From Saprospiraceae bacterium (GTDB taxonomy: Bacteria > Bacteroidota > Bacteroidia > Chitinophagales > Saprospiraceae), in the NCBI GenBank assembly GCA_014379065.1, contig JACMMM010000058.1, positions 1 through 9,993 of the forward strand: DNA of 9,993 bases, in the 5' to 3' direction. The notes beneath the pieces were generated by a model. It saw nothing but the letters and a program-made list of their open reading frames with translations. It was not told where the DNA came from and ran no database searches. Shown one piece after another: positions 1 to 6,303 of the stretch (position 1 is its first letter; the number at the start of each line of letters is the position of its first letter). Position numbers and translations under genes: made by a program.

Positions 1-86
1 AATCTTACTTTACATCAAAAATCAACAATCATGTAATCTATTAATCGTCAATCAAAACGCTCTAATTGGGGGGACAAAGGTTAAAC
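1..86. repeat. AT-rich intergenic segment with spaced AATC words
   Basis: This is the non-coding stretch beyond the stop codon of the giant adhesin gene. It is AT-rich and contains the word AATC at 20, 27, 35, 43 and 50, so spaced 7, 8, 8 and 7 bases (GATT on the minus strand). I see no hairpin followed by a T-run that would make a convincing intrinsic terminator for the minus-strand gene, and no TAnnTTTG promoter element on either strand. The spacing may be chance in AT-rich DNA, and the window edge hides what lies further left. Confidence 0.25.
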
Positions 87-3000
87 CTAACGAACAATCG
101 TTACATCCCCATAAATCACCTCCACCTCTCCATCTACGTATTCCACTTCTGCTGCCCAGACAAACACAGCAGGCATAAGCGTCGAGCCCCGGAACGTCCC
201 ATCCCAGCCCAGAGATTCATCGTTCGGTTGGAAATTTTCCCGCAAAAAAACCTCTTCTCCCCAGCGGTCGAAAATGGTCAGGCGGCGGATTTCTTTGACG
301 CCCTTGGTGTACAGTGTGAAGCGGTCGTTTTCTCCATCTTCGTTCGGGGTGAAGGCGGTGGGTGGATAAATATGCCGATTCCGGCTGACCTTGACCAGGA
401 TGCGATCTACTGCTTGACAGCCGTTCAAATCCTCGACTGTTACGTTGTAATATTGGTTGTTCAAGGGTTTAGCCCAAGGCTGCTCGCAATCCGTGCAGGA
501 AAGCCCTTCAGCGGGCGACCACTCCCAGGAAATGATTTGAGCCGTAGGGATATTTGTCAAAGGAGTGAGCAAAATGGAATCCCCTTGCTCGATTTTTAGT
601 ATATCTGTCAGGTCAAGCGTGGGCAAAAATGGCTGCTCAATCGTGCCGGATTCCTCTGTCGTACACCCATTTGCGTCGCTCACTACGAGTGCGTAGGTGT
701 CGGGTTGCAAACCGCTGTATAAAACCTGATTGCTTTGAGTCTGACCGCCATCAGTGGAAAATTGGTAAGGGGCCAATCCGGCGGTGATGCTGCCAAAGTT
801 CACTGAACCAGTTTGAACCTTGCAGTTGGGTTGTATCAGCGAGGGCACAAAAACCGGATCAGGTATGGCGGTCACCGTTTGTGTTATCATGGAGGTGCAG
901 CCGTTGGCGGGGTTTGTCACCAGCAAGGTGTAGCTGCCGGGTTCGTCTACGAGTGGGGTAGGGGAGTTGCTACCGCTGACAATGTGCCCTCCGAGGGCGC
1001 TTGTCCAGGCAAATGTCATTGTGCCGATGGCTTGGCTACTTCCAGTGAGGGTAGTTTGCGGGAGATTGCAATGCAGTGCTGGGGCAGGGAGGATGAGCGC
1101 GCCCGGGCTTGCAGTATTCTCTTGAACAAGCACTTGCGTGGTTTCGCTGCAACCATTTTGGGTATTCAAAACCGTCAAGACATAGTTTCCTATCTCGTTC
1201 ACGACCACAGTAAATGTGCCCTGTCCCGATACGATGTTGCCCGCTGAAGTCGCCCAAGTGGCCGAAAAATTTATGCCTTGGCTGGAACCGCTGCCATTAA
1301 GTGTTACAGCGTTTTGCACACATGTCAGTTGCCCCGGTGGTGCTATTGCCGCTAAAGGCGGTGTGGTGTTGTTACCGACTGCCGTTGTGGCGGAGGAAGT
1401 GCAGCCGTTAATACTGTTGCTGACCAACAAAGTGTAGCTGCCAGCGCTGCCCACCGTTGGGGCCAGCGTGTTGCCGCCGCTCAAAATCGTGCCTCCTGCG
1501 CTGGCGGTCCAGTTGTAAGAGAAGGGATTGCCTGTTGATGAGCCATTGCCGTTCAGGCTCAGACTTTGCAGGGCACAGGTGATGTCAGCACCCGGAGCTA
1601 CGGTGGCTAAAGGTGCGACAGTGTCTTGATTCACGGTCACTTGCTGCTGGGCATCACAGCCGTTGAGGGCGTTTTGAATGGTCAAAATGTACACGCCCGG
1701 CGCATCGGCACTGGTGTTCAGGGCATTTTGAGATCCAGTAAAATGCCCGCCTTGAGTCGTCCAGTTAGCGGTAAAATTCCCTGCTCCGGGCTGCTGAACG
1801 GTGCCCGAGAGTGGGGTGCTCAATTGTGTACAAGTCAACAAAAGCGGCGACGATAGTTGGAAGGCTGGCGCCAAAGTATCAATGCCAACAGTCACCATAT
1901 CACTTGCTGAACAACCATTGCTGGCAAGGGTGGCAGTAAAGGTGTAGCTGCCAGTTTGGTTTACGGTGGGATTGAGTGCGTTCCCGCCCAAAAGGATGTT
2001 CCCATTGGCGGTCGTCCAGATATAATTGGCGGGGCCGCCAGTGGCAGAAGCAGCGAGTAAGAGGCTGTTGGTTGTGCAAGTGAGCGTTGCCGTTGCACCG
2101 GCATCCACAACGGGCGGAGTTACATTCTCCAGTACGGTGACGCTGCTGGTGGCCACGCAGCCATTGCTGGCATTGGTGACGGCAAGGGTGTAAACGCCGG
2201 GCTCATTCACGGTGGGAGTGAGGGTGTTTTGACCCAAAAGGAAGTTGCCGCCGGGGGAAGCCGTCCAATTGTAAGATATGTTTAGCCCTGCGCTGGCGCT
2301 GGCGCTTAAGGTAGTTTGCAGCAGAGCGCAGCTGAGCGTGGCGGCTGTTCCAGCATTGGCAGAAGGGGCGTTTACATCGTTGAAAATTTCAACAAAGTCC
2401 GTCGCCGTACAACCATTGGCCGGGTTTTCCACAGTTAGGGTGTAAATGCCAGGCTGATTTACGAGTGGGGTAGGGGTGTTGCCTCCCGAAACGATGTTTC
2501 CACCATTGGCTACTTGCCATGTAAAGTCCAGATTTACCGCACCAGCTCCGGCACCATTGATGGTCAATGAATTGGACAGGCAACTTAACGTAGCGTCAGC
2601 GCCAGCATCAGCAATCGGGAAAGCGGTATCCTGTAAAACACTGGTGCTCGAAACCGTGGCGCAACCGTTAACGGTATTGGTTGTGGTGAGGATATAGTCT
2701 CCACCGCCGTTGACCAGCGGGGTTAGCGTGCTGTCACCCGAAAGGATGTTCCCCCCGTTGGCTGCCACCCAGGAGTAAACAAAATTGTTCGATGGAGACT
2801 GATTTTGTGCTTGTATGGTTTGGGTCAGGTTGTTGCAGGTGATAGGGGCCGTTGGGGTGATCAGGATGTTGGGCGGGGTAACGTTTTGGAATACGATGAC
2901 ACCGCCAGTTTTACTGCAACCATTGGCTTGATCGGTAACGGTGAGCCCATAATTGCCAGCTGCGTTCACGATTGGCATGGAAGAGCTTTGGCCCGATTGA

Positions 3001-6000
3001 ATGTTGCCATTGCCCGTTTGCCAGTCATAAACGAGGTTTTGGCCGGAGGCCGTGGCATTAAGTGTCACCGTGGTGGTAATGCAGGTAAGCGTGGGCGGTG
3101 GGGCAACGCTGAGGCTGGGAATTTGTACATTTTCAAAAATTTGAACTGAATCTACGGCTGTACAGCCGTTGTTTGGGTCGACGGCGGTCAAGATGTAAAT
3201 GCCGGGAACATCCACGGTGGCAGGAAAAAATGGGGATATGATATCCCCATTTGAGTTTGTCCATGTGGCATCACCCGTGCCATCGCCTTGGAGGTAAATG
3301 TCCAAAACGGTACAAGTGAGTGTATCGGGTGGGCTTAGAATTAAGGCTGATGGTGCTACCGTGTCTTGTAAAACCACAACGCTTGAGCTTGCCGTGCAGC
3401 CGTTGGACGCGTTGGTGATTTGCAAAATATAGGTGCCGGGCTCATTCACGGTAGGGTTGGGTGTACTTGCGCCCATGCTGATGTTCCCGTTTGTGGTAGT
3501 CCAGTTATAGTCAAAATTTGGCCCGGTGGATGAGCCGCTCGAACTCAAAACTTGTGTGGTTGTGGTACAGGTCAACGGCCCGGGCGCAGCAGTTGCTACA
3601 TTAGGGAATCCATTTTCTAAGGCGACCGAAACCGAAGATGTTGCCGTGCAACCATTGCTCATATTGGTCGCTGTGAGCGTGTAGGTGCCGGGCTTGTTTA
3701 CAATAGGGGCCAGCGTGCTATCGCCTGCCGTGATGTTGCCACCGATGCTGGCAGTCCAGTGATAAATGAAATTGCCAGAAGTGCTATTGTTCTGAGCCTG
3801 AATGGTTTGGCTCAAAACTGCGCAAGTGAGCGTATCGGGCGTACTGATAGAAATGGAGGGGGGAACATTGTTCAATTGCACCACGGCAAGATCGGTAGCG
3901 GCGCATCCATTGACCGTGTTGGTGAGCAGGAGTTGATAAGTGCCGGGGCCACTTACCGTGGGGTTTGGGGTGTCTTGGCCACCTGAAATATTGCCGTTCG
4001 TGGTAGTCCAAAGATAAGTCAGGTTGCTACCCGAAGAAGACCCGTTTGCATTGAGTGTGACGGAATTGATCAGACAGTTTAGCGTATCGGGGGCATTGGC
4101 GATGGCCACTACGACGTTGGTGTCGGCCAATACACTGATCATGGCCGTGTCAGCACAAAGGCTAACGCTGTCGCGCAAAATGAGCAGGTAATCGCCCGCG
4201 GAGTTGACCGTCGGATTAAGCGTATTGCCCCCCGACACGATGTTGCCACCGTTGCTGGCAGTCCAGTTGATGGAAAAATTTGGCCCGGTACTGGAGCCGC
4301 TGCCCTGCAATTGAATACTGGGCGATTGGCAGGTTACGGTGTCTGCGGGCAAGATGTCGGCAATTGGGATCGTAAAATTAGCGATCACCTGCGAGGTGTC
4401 ATAATTGTAGCAACCATTGGCAGGGTCAAAAACCGATACCGTGTAAACACCAGGCTGGTTGGCCTGTGGGGCGGGGGTGTATTGGCCTGACACGATGTTC
4501 CCGTTGGAAGTCGTCCAATTTATCAAAACAAACGCTGGCGGGCCCAAGTAGATGAAAAGTGAGATGGTGTCTTGATTGGGATCGCAGGAAATTTGGGGTG
4601 GCAAGGTGCCAATGACCGTCGGTGGGGTCAAATTCGCGGGCACCGTCACTGTATCGTTGGAGGTGCAGTTGTTGGAGGTATTGGTGACGTGTAGGATGTA
4701 AAGTCCGCCTGCGCTAGCGATAGTGTTCAGGCTATCCGTATGGCCGATGATATGTCCGGTAATGGTCGTCCAAGAATAGGCAATATTGAGCCCTGTGCTG
4801 CTGCCGGCGCCCAAAAGCGGCACGGAATCGTTGACGCAGGTGATGAGGCCGTTTGAACTGGCGTTCGCGGTGGGCACGTTGTTCGTGAGTGTCACCGTCA
4901 CATCCGTTGTAGCCGTGCAGCCAGTGTTCGTGTTGGTGACGAGCAGGGTGTAGGTTCCTATCAGGTTTACGGTACAATTCTTCTGATTGGCCCCATTTAC
5001 GATGTTGCCGTTGGTGGTCGTCCACTCATAAGTGGAAAAGGACGGTTGGTTAGAATTCCCGATGAGTAAAGTAGTTGGCGCGCCGCAGCCAAGCGGTTGG
5101 GGCGGTGTCACCCAGGCCGCTAGCGGATTGGGATTGAGTATGACATTGACGATGGCTGTTTTGGTGCAAATGACATTGCCATTGACCTCATAAGAGACAG
5201 AGAGTGTATATTCCCCAGCAGCATTAACCGTTGGTGTGAGGGTATTTGCCCCTGAGATAATATTCCCGGCACCGGTCGTCCATTCGTATGTGATGTTTGG
5301 GCCTGTGCTGGAGCCATTGCCCGAGAGCTGCACCATTGCGCCCTCGCAAGGAAGGGTGACAACTGGTGGCGAAACAACTGCGCTAACATTGACCACAACC
5401 ACTTTGACGGTATCCCTCGCGGTGCAAACGGGCGAAAAAACGATGTCGTCCAGGGCGAAGTCATTGCCGCCGAGCTGTGTGTTTTGGTTTACGATGCAAA
5501 TGGTTGCGCTGGTATTCCCGCCGCTGTTCCAGATTTGAAAAAATTGCTGCCAATTACAGGTGCCGCCTGGGGCGCTGAAAATCCCCCCGATTGGGATGCC
5601 GTTAATGTTGAATTGCAAGAGGGCGGGAGACGCTGCCACTACTGAAGTGACCCAGGCGGACAACACATACTGTGTATTTGGGGTCACCGATACGGTTTCG
5701 CACCACACATTTTGATTGGGTGTTCCCGCGCCGTTTACAACCATCATATTGCCCGAGCCGGAAGTGTGGTCATCGCAGGCAGCGAAACCGGGATGGTCGT
5801 CTTGCGGATTGTCGAGCACATCGTACAGGCCCTCGGGAACCAGATCGCCGGGGCTATATAGGTAGTCGCTAGTAAAGCCCGAGTTTCCCCCTTCAAAATC
5901 GCCGTTGTCTACCAAGTTGTTTGAATAATCCGGGGCCGTGGCGGTAAGTACGTAACTGGTTGTCTGGCTGACTGTTACAGTGGGCGTGAGCGTGTTTTGG

Positions 6001-6200
6001 CCCGTCATCCCAGTGGTAGGGCTCCAGGTGAAGCCCAGATAGTCGCCCGAAATGTCAGCATTCAGTTGGGTAGGCGTGGGAGGGGCACAGAGATACACGT
6101 CTTCTCCAGCATCTACCGTGATGGGGCACTGCGCTGAAAGGCGGGTAAAAGCGACAAAAAGAAGCGTACAGCAAGCAAAACTTAGTCGAAGGTGCAGCAT
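87..6200 (-). CDS. Giant T9SS-exported Ig-repeat surface protein (adhesin-like), type B sorting domain
   Basis: This 2037-residue protein is predicted to be secreted and displayed on the cell surface. Residues 1-23 form a signal peptide ending LSA before Q24. Residues 25-95 are a PKD/Ig-like domain with its core WSP. Residues 96-258 look like a jelly-roll carbohydrate-binding-like module (NGDFE start, FALDDI end). Residues 272-1785 are 18 tandem Ig-like repeats of 78-88 residues, each with a TC-type cysteine early, a central W, and a late NGC-type cysteine. Residues 1786-1857 resemble an SprB repeat, 1858-1941 a last PKD-like segment, and 1942-2037 the CHU_C/gliding-motility type B T9SS signal (YPPTAFTPNEDGENDRF, FDRWGEEVF, WDGTFRG). 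The start is supported by the signal peptide directly behind it and by a -7 element about 44 bp upstream. The family is known from Bacteroidota; adhesion or glycan binding is my inference, and no catalytic motif is visible. The exact ligand cannot be named. Confidence 0.93.
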   Translation of the reverse strand: MLHLRLSFACCTLLFVAFTRLSAQCPITVDAGEDVYLCAPPTPTQLNADISGDYLGFTWSPTTGMTGQNTLTPTVTVSQTTSYVLTATAPDYSNNLVDNGDFEGGNSGFTSDYLYSPGDLVPEGLYDVLDNPQDDHPGFAACDDHTSGSGNMMVVNGAGTPNQNVWCETVSVTPNTQYVLSAWVTSVVAASPALLQFNINGIPIGGIFSAPGGTCNWQQFFQIWNSGGNTSATICIVNQNTQLGGNDFALDDIVFSPVCTARDTVKVVVVNVSAVVSPPVVTLPCEGAMVQLSGNGSSTGPNITYEWTTGAGNIISGANTLTPTVNAAGEYTLSVSYEVNGNVICTKTAIVNVILNPNPLAAWVTPPQPLGCGAPTTLLIGNSNQPSFSTYEWTTTNGNIVNGANQKNCTVNLIGTYTLLVTNTNTGCTATTDVTVTLTNNVPTANASSNGLITCVNDSVPLLGAGSSTGLNIAYSWTTITGHIIGHTDSLNTIASAGGLYILHVTNTSNNCTSNDTVTVPANLTPPTVIGTLPPQISCDPNQDTISLFIYLGPPAFVLINWTTSNGNIVSGQYTPAPQANQPGVYTVSVFDPANGCYNYDTSQVIANFTIPIADILPADTVTCQSPSIQLQGSGSSTGPNFSINWTASNGGNIVSGGNTLNPTVNSAGDYLLILRDSVSLCADTAMISVLADTNVVVAIANAPDTLNCLINSVTLNANGSSSGSNLTYLWTTTNGNISGGQDTPNPTVSGPGTYQLLLTNTVNGCAATDLAVVQLNNVPPSISISTPDTLTCAVLSQTIQAQNNSTSGNFIYHWTASIGGNITAGDSTLAPIVNKPGTYTLTATNMSNGCTATSSVSVALENGFPNVATAAPGPLTCTTTTQVLSSSGSSTGPNFDYNWTTTNGNISMGASTPNPTVNEPGTYILQITNASNGCTASSSVVVLQDTVAPSALILSPPDTLTCTVLDIYLQGDGTGDATWTNSNGDIISPFFPATVDVPGIYILTAVDPNNGCTAVDSVQIFENVQIPSLSVAPPPTLTCITTTVTLNATASGQNLVYDWQTGNGNIQSGQSSSMPIVNAAGNYGLTVTDQANGCSKTGGVIVFQNVTPPNILITPTAPITCNNLTQTIQAQNQSPSNNFVYSWVAANGGNILSGDSTLTPLVNGGGDYILTTTNTVNGCATVSSTSVLQDTAFPIADAGADATLSCLSNSLTINGAGAGAVNLDFTWQVANGGNIVSGGNTPTPLVNQPGIYTLTVENPANGCTATDFVEIFNDVNAPSANAGTAATLSCALLQTTLSASASAGLNISYNWTASPGGNFLLGQNTLTPTVNEPGVYTLAVTNASNGCVATSSVTVLENVTPPVVDAGATATLTCTTNSLLLAASATGGPANYIWTTANGNILLGGNALNPTVNQTGSYTFTATLASNGCSASDMVTVGIDTLAPAFQLSSPLLLTCTQLSTPLSGTVQQPGAGNFTANWTTQGGHFTGSQNALNTSADAPGVYILTIQNALNGCDAQQQVTVNQDTVAPLATVAPGADITCALQSLSLNGNGSSTGNPFSYNWTASAGGTILSGGNTLAPTVGSAGSYTLLVSNSINGCTSSATTAVGNNTTPPLAAIAPPGQLTCVQNAVTLNGSGSSQGINFSATWATSAGNIVSGQGTFTVVVNEIGNYVLTVLNTQNGCSETTQVLVQENTASPGALILPAPALHCNLPQTTLTGSSQAIGTMTFAWTSALGGHIVSGSNSPTPLVDEPGSYTLLVTNPANGCTSMITQTVTAIPDPVFVPSLIQPNCKVQTGSVNFGSITAGLAPYQFSTDGGQTQSNQVLYSGLQPDTYALVVSDANGCTTEESGTIEQPFLPTLDLTDILKIEQGDSILLTPLTNIPTAQIISWEWSPAEGLSCTDCEQPWAKPLNNQYYNVTVEDLNGCQAVDRILVKVSRNRHIYPPTAFTPNEDGENDRFTLYTKGVKEIRRLTIFDRWGEEVFLRENFQPNDESLGWDGTFRGSTLMPAVFVWAAEVEYVDGEVEVIYGDVTIVR
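90..377 (-). other. T9SS type B sorting domain (CHU_C / gliding motility C-terminus)
   Basis: Residues 1942-2037 hold the complete signal: IYPPTAFTPNEDGENDRF, then the LTIFDRWGEEVF strand, then GWDGTFRG and a final VYGDVTIVR-like strand (here IYGDVTIVR). In Bacteroidota this domain directs passage across the outer membrane through the type IX system and is typical of SprB-like and other large surface proteins. The reading frame ends cleanly right after it. Confidence 0.93.
630..845 (-). other. SprB-type repeat in the giant protein
   Basis: Residues 1786-1857 differ from the Ig array. They read NCKVQTGSVNFGSITAGLAPYQFS, then TDGGQTQ, then SGLQPDTYALVVSDANGC and end TIEQP. The 'G-APYxFS-DGG' and 'GL-PGTY-L-V-D-NGC' pattern is that of the SprB repeat, named after the Flavobacterium gliding adhesin SprB. 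Only one copy is present, between the Ig array and the C-terminal sorting region. Confidence 0.7.
846..5387 (-). repeat. Array of 18 tandem Ig-like repeats (about 252 bp each)
   Basis: Residues 272-1785 of the giant protein divide into 18 units. They begin at residues 272, 360, 444, 528, 613, 698, 782, 867, 951, 1029, 1111, 1196, 1280, 1364, 1446, 1531, 1616 and 1700. A typical unit runs LTC, then a SSTGxNFxYxW core, then NGNI or GGNI, SGxNTLxPTVN, PGxYTLxVTN and NGCTAT. Each unit has one cysteine near the start and one near the end, placed as in an Ig-fold disulfide; unit 2 has an additional cysteine at residue 409. Unit 9 is the shortest at 78 residues and unit 1 the longest at 88. The units are clearly diverged in sequence, so the array does not look recently amplified. 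Confidence 0.9.
3228..3252. repeat. Perfect 25-bp palindrome (12-bp arms, 1-base centre) inside Ig unit 9
   Basis: The left arm AAATGGGGATAT (3228-3239) and the right arm ATATCCCCATTT (3241-3252) are exact reverse complements around a single G at 3240. It lies within the coding sequence for unit 9 (residues 951-1028), where it encodes part of NGDIISPFF, a stretch that departs from the normal repeat consensus. It has no T-run suitable for an ordinary terminator and sits in mid-gene, so its role, if any, is unknown. Confidence 0.85.
5427..5915 (-). other. Jelly-roll, carbohydrate-binding-like domain of the giant protein
   Basis: Residues 96-258 contain LVDNGDFEGG at the start, SGNMMVVNG and NVWCETVSVTPNTQYVLSAW in the middle, LLQFNINGIPIGG, and GGNDFALDDIVF at the end. 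This order is typical of the beta-sandwich modules related to carbohydrate-binding domains found in secreted Bacteroidota proteins. It sits between the first strands of an Ig/PKD-like domain and a segment (CTARDTVKVVVV, from residue 259) that looks like the last strand of that same domain, so it may be an insertion. Sugar binding is inferred from the fold resemblance only. Confidence 0.6.
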
Positions 6201-6243
6201 AGTGTAGGCGGATTTTTACGAAGTAGGTACAGATGCAATTGAG

Positions 6244-6281
6244 CAAATGTACGATGCTTCGCCTCCTAACTGTGCAACCAA
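6244..6281 (-). promoter_or_regulatory. Bacteroidota-type promoter for the giant adhesin gene
   Basis: On the minus strand TACATTTG (6251 to 6244) matches the Bacteroidota -7 consensus TAnnTTTG exactly. A TTGGTTG stretch lies upstream at 6281-6275, leaving 23 bases to the -7 element, slightly longer than the usual spacing to a -33 TTTG/TTG box. Transcription would start near 6238, giving a leader of about 38 bases before the ATG. It lies in the 103-bp gap after the protease stop codon, so the adhesin can be expressed independently. Confidence 0.5.
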
Positions 6282-6303
6282 TAAATTGCCAAGAAATGCG
6301 CGC

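Noticed and set aside
66..599. Plus-strand open frame of 177 codons
   Set aside because: It lies antisense to the highly conserved type B sorting domain; its translation has no recognisable domain and the minus-strand frame explains the sequence fully.
846..5387. CRISPR-like or recent tandem DNA duplication in the repeat gene
   Set aside because: The periodicity of about 252 bp is coding, with protein-level conservation and diverged DNA; there are no short identical repeats with spacers.
6126..6200. Possible lipoprotein signal (cysteine at residue 25) in the giant protein
   Set aside because: The residues before the cysteine are LSAQ; Q at -1 does not fit a lipobox. Cleavage after LSA by ordinary signal peptidase fits better, and a T9SS C-terminal signal is present.
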